Part shown: positions 24,229 through 33,885 of the stretch, piece after piece
Layout: every line of letters begins with the position of its first letter
Numbering within the stretch: position 1 is the stretch's first letter
Origin: Zelopaecilomyces penicillatus
Lineage: Eukaryota > Ascomycota > Sordariomycetes > Hypocreales > Pseudodiploosporaceae
Direction: 5' to 3'
Assembly: GCA_005765155.1 (NCBI GenBank)
Contig: VCCP01000003.1
Span: 1,426,001 to 1,490,000, forward strand
DNA: 64,000 bases
The notes under the pieces: generated by a model
Told to the model about the DNA's origin: nothing
The model's input: only the letters and a program-made list of their open reading frames with translations
Databases searched by the model: none
Made by a program: the position numbers and the translations under genes

Positions 24229-25507
24229 TTAGCTGCTAATCGATTTCTGAGATTTATGGTCTACCATTATGATTGAGTAGCTGCATGTTGTTAGCCTGTA
24301 GCTTTCATTTCTGTGCTGCAACTGCCACTCACAGCATCATTCCTATTATTGCTGTAACGACTCCATAGATGCACGAGTCACCATAGCCGCGACCAGACAC
24401 CATCCACCCCAGTGCCACAATGATGCATGTTTTGAGATGGCCGACAAGGGTGCTTGCAACAGCGCCTGTTTGTGCAACAATAAAAAACTGGGAAATATTA
24501 ATTAACGAGGCGAAAACCCCAGACTGTTACAGAGTTAGAACTGCCCCGTAGATTGGATATGTATATTCGACGCACCAACGCAATTGTAAACCATTTGGTA
24601 GCTGGTAGACTGAAAGAATCCGGGAATGTGTCGACAAATGGGATGGCGTAAAGGAGTAGAAACGCTGCCATAGGTGCTTGGTTGTAAAGCAACTGCATAC
24701 TGTTCATCTGAAGCTTCTTATGGTAGCTTGCAATCCAGACAGTATACAGAGAAGAGGCGAAGACTCCGGAGAAGGCGAAAATCAGTCCCAGCGGGGACGT
24801 CGTCATAATTCGTTGATCACTTGCAGGGGCAGAGTCACAAAACGAAACTCTGCCAGCAGCTAGACACACCGAAAGCAAGGATAAAATAGCCAGTATTGGC
24901 AACGTAATCCTATAGAGAAAATAGTTCATCAAAGCGACTGTTGGTGTGAGAAGAGTGCGAGCAATCTGATAGAATGTAACCGAGGAGTAGGCCAAGGAGA
25001 GGTTCGGCAAAATGACGTTGAGACACATGGCAATGGCAAGAGGAACGACATGTTTTATTGCAGCTCGTCTCGGAACGAAACATGTGAGCGGCGGGCGAGA
25101 TAGTGCGTAGAGCGTGACAGTAGTGACGAGGAAATGGAAAGCGGCGAAGGTGAGTTGGCAGTGCCTTAACGAGGGGTCTGAAAAGATGGCTTTGTTGGTG
25201 AAGACCTGTTGACCATTTAGCATTAAATGAAGTCAAATTCTGTTCTCAGTATATATGATATCCTCACAATGCCGATTGTTGCTAGAGTATTGACAACCAT
25301 CCATATGATAGGACCAAGGGAAATAGATAGTATCTGACTACTAGTCTGCGTGTTGGTCTTGCTTGACTTCCAGGGCTCGTGGTCACTTTGGCAAAGGCTT
25401 TCTAGTTGCGAATTCCCTGCTGTCTTTTCGTGATCATGCAATCGACTTTCGTTATCTCCATGGTCTATGGGTCCATTCTGAAAGCTCATAGTCACCGAAG
25501 GAGCCAT
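24229..25507 (-). CDS. TPT-family transporter (SLC35-like)
   Basis: Four exons (25268-25507, 24576-25205, 24333-24523, 24229-24280) give 370 residues. The first 60 residues are a polar cytosolic tail. From IIWMVVNTLATIGIVFTNKA onward it has about ten membrane segments in the triose-phosphate-translocator/nucleotide-sugar-transporter arrangement. NKAIF with the following LTFAAFHF and the C-terminal GAVASTLVGHLKTCIIVALG are hallmark TPT blocks. Such proteins exchange nucleotide sugars or phosphorylated sugars across Golgi/ER membranes. The substrate cannot be read here; GDP-mannose, UDP-sugar or an unknown ligand are all possible. The final 16-residue exon (YSIMVDHKSQ) is supported by a good CTAACA branch and CAG acceptor. 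Confidence 0.85.
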
Positions 25508-27163
25508 CAGGTAGCGCGATAGGTAAGTGAACGACGATTCGTTGAGATCAAAACCAATAGATTGGGAGGGAGCGGAAACAATAATGACAAGACACAGTTG
25601 GTCAACTGTGAGATTTTGCGCGATTCTTACTTCAGAAAAACTTGGAACACCTGGCCTCCCAGTGGACGCAGCAATGAAGTGGTACTGGTCAGTGTCAGCC
25701 CGTTGACAGCCTGTTCATTCTCGTTTTGGTGCAACGAAATGCAGCGGTCAATCAACCGGCGGTCAGGCTCGACTTTATGTTCAGCTATACGTCATATTCT
25801 ATGAGGAACAGGACAAAGTGGGAAGGCGCAACAATACCAGCTGCCTTCAGCACAAGTCAGTGGAAGGTCTGTAGATATTGTACAGGAAACGTGTAAGTCT
25901 CATGGAAACCCGCAGACAGCGTCGCACAAAGCCTACTTCATTAGCAAAACAGCAAAAATGGAGATGACGATGTGCAATTTGATATATGTATCTAAGGTAG
26001 TCTAGCCTATATTACTTTGAAATGTGTTATAAAGTCACGAAGATGGCTGTGTCTTTTCTTTGTTTATCATGCGTGGGGATTGATAATGACATCATCGTGT
26101 AGCTGGTGAGAATTCTCTACCAGTAGATCAACTATGCAAACCACCCTTGGTCGTTTGTAATGTCTTACCAACTTGTCCGATATTGCTCTTTTTGTAAGGT
26201 TTCCCTATTTGACATACCGCTATCCAAGTACCAAGTAATAAGAGTATTACTCAGTGTATGTACCAAGCAAATACTAATTTGATGCAGCCTAACCTATACA
26301 GGATACGAAAAGGGTCAAAATTTCCAACTTCAATGCATAGGTGCATCAACCTGGCGACAATGGAAAAGATTGCTGGTTCTTTCTCTACTACTATTTACAC
26401 CAAGAGTGAAGCAAACACACATTAGTACTATCCAGAGACAGATTGACTGTTTCATATAAGTAGCAGTGAAGTTGTAGTGCAGCGACGATAACACATCATG
26501 ACAACCTTTCTACCATTTCGTGCAATCACATGGATCAGATTCTGGTTTCACCAAGGCGCTTTGTTTTAGTGGCCCCCCGAATCACAGCGCCAATCACTAT
26601 TAGTGCTTTGTTCCGTTAGGCAATCTGCCGCTGATCTCCTCGTACAAACATCCCGTCCACAAATCAGCGCATTCCGCTGGATAGCGTCTCAACATATTCT
26701 CGCGAGATCTGACGTTCTTCTGCTCATACACTCGTTGTCGACCGTGTCTGTCGCTACAGACAAGCACCATGTGGTGCGCAAGTCCGTTTGCTCGCGTCCG
26801 GCCTTCATACGGATCAAGCATTCATTGTTAAGCGTTTGCGCTCTTGGCAAAGTTCCTTGACGGCAGAGAATTTGATCACCTGTCACAGTCCTTCGCGCTT
26901 GCCTACACTTGAGCCGCAGCATTTGCAACTGCGGCTCTGGTTTGCCTGGCTCCTTCTATTCTTGCGGTCCGAGTTGAAGCGACTCTTTGCATCGGTCTTG
27001 TTCCAACATCTCGTTCCAGTAAAACTTTCCCTAAGAACCCCTTTTCACTCCCTTTCACTCCACGCCCATTGTCGCATTCGGCAAGGAGTGTCCACTTGGT
27101 TCGCAAAAGCAAGCGAAAATTGAGCGCATAGGTGTTTAACCGCATATCACGGTTACTGAAGCC
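25508..27163. other. 1.65 kb divergent spacer
   Basis: Holds the promoters of the TPT transporter (minus) and the dehydratase (plus). The left two-thirds is AT-rich. A perfect 9 bp dyad lies at 26911-26937. Short open frames near 26600-27120 overlap on both strands and have no motif, so I do not call a gene. Confidence 0.5.
26911..26937. promoter_or_regulatory. perfect 9-bp inverted repeat with 9-nt loop
   Basis: GAGCCGCAG (26911-26919) is exactly complementary to CTGCGGCTC (26929-26937), with loop CATTTGCAA. It lies about 225 bp before the dehydratase start codon, so it could be a dyad binding site or an RNA hairpin in the leader. Confidence 0.5.
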
Positions 27164-28660
27164 ATGGCAAATGGTATGCATGGAGCCTAGTGATTATCCC
27201 AACCAACAGACGAGTCCCACAAGTGCGCAAACGAAGGCTGACTGGATGGTTGTGAGAAGGTGCTGTAAACGGCCATCGAGGCTACTTCCAGGACCTCGAT
27301 GTTTGGCAGCGTGCACCCGTTCTCAAAGGTACGACCAAGTTCGAGCCCCGCCCAGGTGTCAAGAATATCATGATAACTGGTGGCGCTGGTTTCATGTAAG
27401 AATATCACCCTTCACTATCTTGTTTTGCGTAGAACCGAGCATTGGGCTTCACCCTGTGCTGACAAGTGGTTAATGATCAAAAAGTGCATCTTGGGTGGTT
27501 CGACATCTCACCTTGACTTATCCTCAAGCCTACAACATTGTCTCTTTTGACAAGCTGGACTATTGCTCCGCGCTTAACAACACTCGAATTCTAAACGACA
27601 AGCGCAACTTTACCTTTTATCATGGCGATCTCACTAACCCATCTGAAGTTCTCGGTTGCATGGAGCGGTATAGTATCGATACTGTTATGCACTTCGCAGC
27701 CCAGTCTCATGTCGACCTGAGCTTTGGTAATTCCTATAGCTTTACGCATGCGAATGTTTACGGTACACATGTGCTCCTTGAAAGTGCAAAAAAGGCACGC
27801 ATTCAACGATTCATTCACGTCTCTACAGACGAGGTTTATGGAGAGGTTAAGGAAGACGAGGATGAGTTGTTAGAGTCCAGCATCCTTGCCCCTACCAACC
27901 CCTACGCGGCCAGCAAAGCTGCGGCTGAAATGTTGGTCCAGTCTTATAATAAAAGCTTTAGGCTCCCGACGATTATTGTTCGAAGCAATAATGTCTATGG
28001 GCCGCATCAGTATCCAGAGAGTGAGTGGCCTTGATTTGTTCCTAACTTACCGCCTCTATGCGCGCGCGAAGACGCATGTACTAATTTCGAGCAGAAATCA
28101 TCCCCAAGTTCATATGCTTACTTAACAGAGAGCGACCTGTGGTTCTTCATGGCGATGGTAGCCCAACACGTCGATACCTTTTCGCCGGCGATGCTGCAGA
28201 TGCCTTCGATACTATTCTGCACAAGGGTCACATTGGACATATTTACAACGTCGGATCATTCGATGAAGTGTCTAATTTGGACCTATGTGGGAGGCTCCTA
28301 TCCGCCATGGATATTGACCAAAGCACTCCAGAACGGTTCCGCAAATGGGTCAAATATACACATGACCGGCCGTTCAATGATTGCAGGTATGCTGTCGATG
28401 GAACAAAGTTGCGAAAACTAGGCTGGGAACAAAATACCAACCTTGAGGATGGCCTAAAGCAGACCGTTGAATGGTACCGCAAATTCGGGGAGGCATGGTG
28501 GGGAGATATTAGCCATGTCTTGACACCCTTCCCTGTTGTGAGCGAGGGAGAGATGATACCCGATGTTGATCATCTCATCAAGGACGAACCACCAAGTCCC
28601 AGTCACGATTGCGAGGTGGAAGAAGGCAGTAAGAACGGATATTCTCGGAACGGCCACTGA
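27164..28660 (+). CDS. NDP-glucose 4,6-dehydratase (RmlB-like extended SDR)
   Basis: Four exons (27164-27173, 27260-27395, 27485-28020, 28095-28660) give 415 residues. It should oxidise and dehydrate a nucleotide-activated glucose (UDP- or dTDP-glucose) to the 4-keto-6-deoxy sugar, the first step to rhamnose. The NAD-binding TGGAGFIAS is at 43-51, HFAAQSHVDLSFGN follows near 118, the catalytic TDE is at 163-165 and YAASK at 189-193, and RSNNVYGPHQYPEK is the family's substrate-side block. The first exon is only 10 nt (MAN plus one base), preceded by an ATG in good context. If that splice is wrong, Met41 would cut into the dinucleotide fold, so an upstream start is needed. The C-terminal 70 residues are polar and variable. 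UDP-rhamnose synthesis is known in filamentous fungi with this enzyme type. Confidence 0.88.
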
Positions 28661-29184
28661 GATGGATAAAATTAAAATGAGTTAGGGAATGTGGACATTT
28701 TCGTCGCAATTCATGGTATGAATCCCACAATTATAAACATGTTGGTGTGTTGCAGAAGCTTAGAAGGCATATAGACAAGCTAGACAAGAGAGACGAGCAA
28801 AAGAAGCTACGATGTTATGGGAAAGACATATCCTTCTAGATTGCAGCAAAAACTGAGAGAGAGAAATCATACAATCTGATTCAATTAGGAAATTATCGGA
28901 GTGTGAATAAGTGCCTGGTTTTGTTTGTGAATCCCTTGCCCATGCCTAGCCAGTGGCGCATGGATGTGTGGTTTATCCAGTAAATTGCTGTAGGAGATAT
29001 GTCAAATATGCAAATAACGCGATGGCCATGACACTTGGCTGCCCATCTCAAGCTCTGCACAATAGCTCCTAAATGCATAGGAATTAGATATATGCATTAA
29101 TGTAGATCAACCTCTAGCTCTCCTTACAGCTTTCGCATTTCATGAGTTCTACCTGGAGCAGTGAGCCGCTTCGCCTCCTCCACT
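28661..29184. other. intergenic
   Basis: Spacer between two plus-strand genes. It should hold the dehydratase 3' end and the seryl-tRNA synthetase promoter. No feature was recognised. Confidence 0.5.
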
Positions 29185-30711
29185 ATGAACCGGTCATTAA
29201 CACGGATTCGCTGCCTTCATCTGCAGGCAAGGGCGAGAACGCCTTGTTTCCGGAGCTTCTCCGACACTAAAAGGCCTTCTACAGCACCAAAACCAATCAT
29301 TGATATCAAGCACATTCGCCAGAACCCAGAGCTCTATGAGCAGACATGTCTGGAGCGCAACTACAAGCGCCAGGCGGGAAATGCCGCCAAGATATCCGAG
29401 CTTCATGCCGAATGGCAGAAACTACAGCGAGACGGCCGCTCTTTGCGTGAGAGGTCTAATCTTTTGAGAAAAGGACTGGCCAACTCGGGTACTGATGATG
29501 ATGACCTCAAGGCTGTCAAGGCGATGGGCAGGGAGAATATGCAAGAGGAAGCTCGAAGCTTGAAAAATGAGCTTTCGGTGATTGAAAAACAGGAGGCGCA
29601 GGCAGTTGCACAGATGGAGCAGCTTGCACTGGAGATTCCAAACCTGACTAGCCCTGATACCCCCAAAGGGCATGAACCGAAGCTCTTATGTTACATCAAT
29701 GAGATGCCCAAGTTTGACGACGCATCTGGAAAGGAGAACAACATCTATCGCTCACATGTTCACATTGGTGCTGAGCTTGGAATCCTCGACTTTGCCGGTG
29801 CAGCGGCAGCATCTGGCTGGGGATGGTACTATCTGATCGGAGAGGCAGCGCAACTCGAACAGGCTTTGGTGCAATACGCTCTGGCGGTGGCTACACGGCA
29901 TGGATGGACGCAAGTGTCGCCTCCCAGCATGGTTTACAGTCATATCGGCGCGGCGTGCGGGTTCCAACCCCGTGACCAGCACGGCGAGCAGCAAGTCTAC
30001 TCCATCGCCCAGTCCCAGGCTGATGCCGAACGTGGGGTGCCTGAGATGTGTCTGGCGGGAACATCGGAGATCCCCCTTGCCGGCATGAAGGCCATGAGCA
30101 CCATCGATGCAGCTGACCTACCGATGAAGCGCGTGGCTGTTTCACGCTGCTACCGGGCCGAAGCTGGCGCGCGCGGCGCCGAGACCAAGGGCTTGTACCG
30201 CGTTCACGAATTCACCAAGGTGGAGATGTTTGCCTGGACGGCGCCGGAGGAGGAGGAGGCACAGGATCTATTTGAGGAGATGCTTGATATGCAAACGGAG
30301 ATTATTGAATCGCTGGGCCTGTACTGCCGCGTGCTGGCCATGCCGTCAACAGACCTCGGCGCTTCGGCCACACAAAAGGTCGACATGGAGGCGTGGTTCC
30401 CAAGCCGCGAACACCACAGTGGTGGCTGGGGCGAGGTGTCGTCGGCCAGCATGTGCACTGATTACCAGTCACGGCGACTGGCGACACGGACAAAAGTCGA
30501 CAGCGACGGTGGGCGCTTGGGGTTCCCCTGGACGGTCAATGGGACGGCGTTGGCGGTACCGCGCGTGCTGGCCGCGCTGCTGGAGAACGGCTGGAACGAG
30601 AAGGAGGGCACGGTGACGATCCCAGAATGCCTTCAACCCTGGATGGAGGGGAAATCAAAGATTGGGCCACCGGCTCGGGGACGGAGAGCAGGACAGGATA
30701 AGAAGGCATGA
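29185..30711 (+). CDS. seryl-tRNA synthetase, mitochondrial type
   Basis: Intronless; from the ATG at 29185 it encodes 508 residues (upstream in-frame codons start with GTG). It charges tRNA-Ser with serine. The first 40 residues are Arg/Ser-rich without acids (MNRSLTRIRCLHLQARAR), typical of a mitochondrial presequence. The tRNA-binding coiled-coil arm follows (about 60-150: IDIKHIRQNPELYEQTCLER, KISELHAEWQKLQRDGRSLR). Class II motifs are present: motif 2 SRCYRAEAGARGAETKGLYR with VHEFTKVEMF, and motif 3 NGTALAVPRVLAALLENG. This bacterial-style form fits the organellar enzyme (Dia4-like), with the cytosolic gene expected elsewhere. The CDS is GC-rich toward its 3' end. Confidence 0.93.
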   Translation: MNRSLTRIRCLHLQARARTPCFRSFSDTKRPSTAPKPIIDIKHIRQNPELYEQTCLERNYKRQAGNAAKISELHAEWQKLQRDGRSLRERSNLLRKGLANSGTDDDDLKAVKAMGRENMQEEARSLKNELSVIEKQEAQAVAQMEQLALEIPNLTSPDTPKGHEPKLLCYINEMPKFDDASGKENNIYRSHVHIGAELGILDFAGAAAASGWGWYYLIGEAAQLEQALVQYALAVATRHGWTQVSPPSMVYSHIGAACGFQPRDQHGEQQVYSIAQSQADAERGVPEMCLAGTSEIPLAGMKAMSTIDAADLPMKRVAVSRCYRAEAGARGAETKGLYRVHEFTKVEMFAWTAPEEEEAQDLFEEMLDMQTEIIESLGLYCRVLAMPSTDLGASATQKVDMEAWFPSREHHSGGWGEVSSASMCTDYQSRRLATRTKVDSDGGRLGFPWTVNGTALAVPRVLAALLENGWNEKEGTVTIPECLQPWMEGKSKIGPPARGRRAGQDKKA

Positions 30712-31073
30712 ATAGAGTAAGATGAACGGGGTGGTTTGATGATTGATGTTTTCCTTGTCGCCTTTCATTTTCCCGGGACTCTTCTTTTTCTTCCATCTTT
30801 CAAGTCATCTGCACTTTCTGTAGTATCTGCATCATCGCTTTGTGTTCCAACAACTTGGGACTGGGTTGAAAAAAGTCGAAAAGGCATTGGGGGGGGGGGG
30901 GGGGGGGGGATGTTGATGAATGTGTATGATATAGTACGATTAAAGACTAACGGGCACAAGGTTTGCGAGCATATCATCATGTCTATTACATTGTATTTGA
31001 GTCTCCTCGGCATGCTGATAATATACAAGGTGGTATCATTGACCCCTGAGCAGTCTCTCACTCATATCTTACA
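30712..31073. other. convergent 3' spacer with poly(G)
   Basis: Lies between the 3' ends of the synthetase gene (plus) and the CorA-like gene (minus). It contains a 21-G tract. No gene was recognised. Confidence 0.55.
30889..30909. repeat. poly(G) tract of 21
   Basis: Uninterrupted run of 21 G in the shared 3' flank. Such runs can form G-quadruplexes and are also prone to sequencing length errors. Confidence 0.85.
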
Positions 31074-32792
31074 TCACACCATACTCGCCGATGCATCAAC
31101 CACCTGCGGAATACCAAAGACAATCCCTGGATTGCCTCTCCACGCATAATACCCACTCACCTTCTTCACCGCGCCTCCCCAGCCCAATTCCCCCCTTTTC
31201 CATGCCCTCGCCGCGGTGCCATCCCGTCTTCTCTGCACAAAATACCCGCCCTTTTGTCCCCATCGCCGAAGACGATCACTCCCATCTCGACGACCTACCC
31301 TTCCTATTCTATCATCTTCACATTCACTATATTTATCACATCCATCATCATTCTCCTCATCGTTCTCATACTGCCCGCTCCATTCACCCCTGTCATCGTA
31401 TACACCACCATCGCCATCCATCAAACTCAGCGCATCGCCCACCACCTCCATCCATACTTCCACTGACCGCGCCTGATCCAAGTAAATAACCAGCAGCGCT
31501 ACCAACGACGACGCGGCGCTGACGACCCAAAACAGCCAAAACCCGCTACCTTCTGGACCATACGTGCCTTCGATGGAAAAGATCCCTGCGACGACGGTGA
31601 TGGGTAAGAGAATGCCACCGAGGTAGGCGATGCGGTCGAGGCTGCGCTGGTTACTGGCGTTTGAGGAGTCGCCATGCCTAGGTGGCTGCGGGAATGAAGA
31701 TGTGCTTTCGTAGGGATTTGGGGAGACGGTAACGGCAGCAGCAGCAGCAGCAGCAGCAGCAGAGTAGATACGTCTTGTGCGAGACGAAGAGCAAAGCTCG
31801 ATGCGTAGATGTAGTCGTTGAATCAGATCCTCCCACATACTCGGCGCAACATGATCGAGAGTCTTTCCCTGGCGAGTCAGATACCGCGCCTCATCTAAGT
31901 TTTGCTCCAGCGCGGCCATCGTCTGCCAAAACATCTTCTCCCCATACTCTGCGCCGAACCTCATCTCAGCTAGATAGTCGATCCAGCGCTGATACACCAA
32001 CTCCTCGACAACACCCTCTACAGTTGCCGCCGCTGCTAAGACTGCTTTGCCACCACCACCATCGTCACTATCATCAACACCATCCAGAGCCTCACGTAGG
32101 TCATCTTCAAAAGTCTTCAGGGGCTCGCCCTCCAGGATCTTCGTTGTCGTCCCACTCGAAACTGTCGTTGCACTCTTCTTCGCCTTCTCATCCGTCTGAG
32201 CCATCCCTGGGTGTGTACCCATAGCGCCGTATTGACCACTCCCTCCTGTTTGCTGCAGCTGTAGAGCAGACCGCCGCGTAGCCGCATCTTGATGGCGAAG
32301 TTTCGGCGCCGGTCTCGTCAGCCTCTCAACAGGCAACGCTCGACTCACCAGCAAAATCGCCATTTCAGTCGCCGGCCAGAACGAAACACACGACATACTC
32401 ATATCCACTGCATTCCTACCCCCCAAACTCACACCCGCCCTCATCGCACCAGCTGCTTCCGGAACCCTCCAACTCCACGACCGAATCTTCCTCCTCTTCA
32501 CCACCCCTATTGGTCTATACGACTTCATCTCTGAATGAGCCTTCAAAAACCCGTCTTCCACTCTCGCAACGTCCCCTAGCACCTTGACCGTTAAACAACC
32601 TAAATCACCCACACTACTGCTGCTGCTGCTGCTGCCTGGCAGCACGAGCAGCCTCTTCTGTCCGCGAGATTTCCCCGCGAGCAGTTCTGACCGAAGCTCC
32701 TCTGTGCTAGAGAGTACATGGCGGTAGCACGTCTGTGATGTCCATTCGAGGACGTATCCTGGCGAGGAGCCATGCCTCTGACGATGTGACAT
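31074..32792 (-). CDS. divergent CorA-like membrane protein
   Basis: Single exon, 572 residues. Long soluble N-terminal part, then two closely spaced hydrophobic helices (IAYLGGILLPITVVAGIFSI and GFWLFWVVSAASSLVALLVI) with a short loop. This is the CorA/Mg2+-transporter-like layout of two C-terminal membrane helices. The Gly-Met-Asn signature that forms the magnesium filter in true CorA is absent; the loop reads EGTYGPEGS. The protein is therefore probably one of the many fungal CorA-like proteins of unknown substrate. It carries a nine-Ser run near residue 54 and a polyalanine run from a CAG/GCA microsatellite at about residue 345. The tail after the helices is acidic then Arg/Gly-rich. Confidence 0.72.
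   Translation of the reverse strand: MSHRQRHGSSPGYVLEWTSQTCYRHVLSSTEELRSELLAGKSRGQKRLLVLPGSSSSSSSVGDLGCLTVKVLGDVARVEDGFLKAHSEMKSYRPIGVVKRRKIRSWSWRVPEAAGAMRAGVSLGGRNAVDMSMSCVSFWPATEMAILLVSRALPVERLTRPAPKLRHQDAATRRSALQLQQTGGSGQYGAMGTHPGMAQTDEKAKKSATTVSSGTTTKILEGEPLKTFEDDLREALDGVDDSDDGGGGKAVLAAAATVEGVVEELVYQRWIDYLAEMRFGAEYGEKMFWQTMAALEQNLDEARYLTRQGKTLDHVAPSMWEDLIQRLHLRIELCSSSRTRRIYSAAAAAAAAAVTVSPNPYESTSSFPQPPRHGDSSNASNQRSLDRIAYLGGILLPITVVAGIFSIEGTYGPEGSGFWLFWVVSAASSLVALLVIYLDQARSVEVWMEVVGDALSLMDGDGGVYDDRGEWSGQYENDEENDDGCDKYSECEDDRIGRVGRRDGSDRLRRWGQKGGYFVQRRRDGTAARAWKRGELGWGGAVKKVSGYYAWRGNPGIVFGIPQVVDASASMV
31735..31762. repeat. (GCA)n microsatellite coding polyalanine
   Basis: Nine trinucleotide units inside the CorA-like gene, read on the minus strand as GCT/GCC-type alanine codons. 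The repeat number is probably variable between strains. Confidence 0.8.
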
Positions 32793-33885
32793 CTTTTTAT
32801 CAAATCTTGATGTTTTTTCTTGTCAACTTATATTGTTGTTTTCTTACTCTCCAACCCGTAAGATCCAGTCGCTTTGAATATTGGAATCGCGCGTCGTGCA
32901 GTCCAGACTAGATCTGTAATTCAGTTATTATAAGAGAGCCAAATTTCAATGATAAAAGGAACCGTAGTCAAATATAGGCTTCTTCTCATCGTTGATACCG
33001 TTGATTGCGCAAACTTGTCAGCGGCGCAACTCCTGAACCTGACCATGGCCACCTGCGTTGTCGCATATCGCACACATTGCTGCTCATGCGAAAATTTCCC
33101 CAAAGACAATATGAGTACACCATCAGCTCGCCTCATCAAAAGAAATGTCTCTATAAAAGTCGAGCATATGAGTACTCGCGGGGTTCATAATAGGAAACCA
33201 TGTGCCTGGCTTTAGTTGACTGTGGGGTCATGTGAAGTTGCAAGGAGGCCCAGATGACCGCCTCACCCATCGGCCCTATCATTGCGACCCCCTACACTCT
33301 CATACTACTCATTGCCAACTTCATAAACTCTCACAACAAATCTTAAAAAGATTTACAATGCAGGCGGATAAAGAAAAGCAGATACTAAGCAAAAGAATAC
33401 TAGCGCTCCGCATGCGGAGAGAATGTCCTTGCTCTATTGGTAGACCGGACGTTACGATCATAGACTGACAACAGTTTACATCACATTTGCTTTCTTTCCC
33501 TTGATCCCTCTCCTGTAAACGCCCAAGACTAAATATAAAGACACCGCTTTTATGTTAACATTGCAGGAATGATGACAAGCTCCTGAAACACGACATGCCG
33601 TGGACTCTCGCGGAGCTCAGCCGTGTTGTTTCACACACACGCACACCCTCTCTGCATGTCCCGTATGTTCCGGAACGAATGAGTGTGGAATAATGCTGTA
33701 GATGCACAAAAAGTCCCATAAAATAAAATAAAAAACCATCGACGCTTTGAATACAAGACTCCTCGAAACCCCCCCAGGATGCTGATCGCGTATACACATG
33801 AGATCGAATCGAGCGCACCTCACAAGAATCGCCTAATCTGGTTGCGACACCACTTGGCCGTTCTACATTTCAATGATTCAAAAGA
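32793..33885. other. 1.1 kb spacer
   Basis: Upstream of the CorA-like gene and downstream of the NRC-2 kinase (both minus). No gene or structured element was recognised. Confidence 0.5.

Noticed and set aside
27187..27473. Open frames overlapping the first dehydratase exons
   Set aside because: They are frame shadows across the introns of the dehydratase gene.
29955..29975. GGTTCCAACCCC resembling a tRNA T-arm
   Set aside because: Inside the seryl-tRNA synthetase coding region and not flanked by a tRNA fold.
31091..32224. Plus-strand open frames opposite the CorA-like gene
   Set aside because: His/Pro/Ser-rich mirror of the coding strand, with no independent support.
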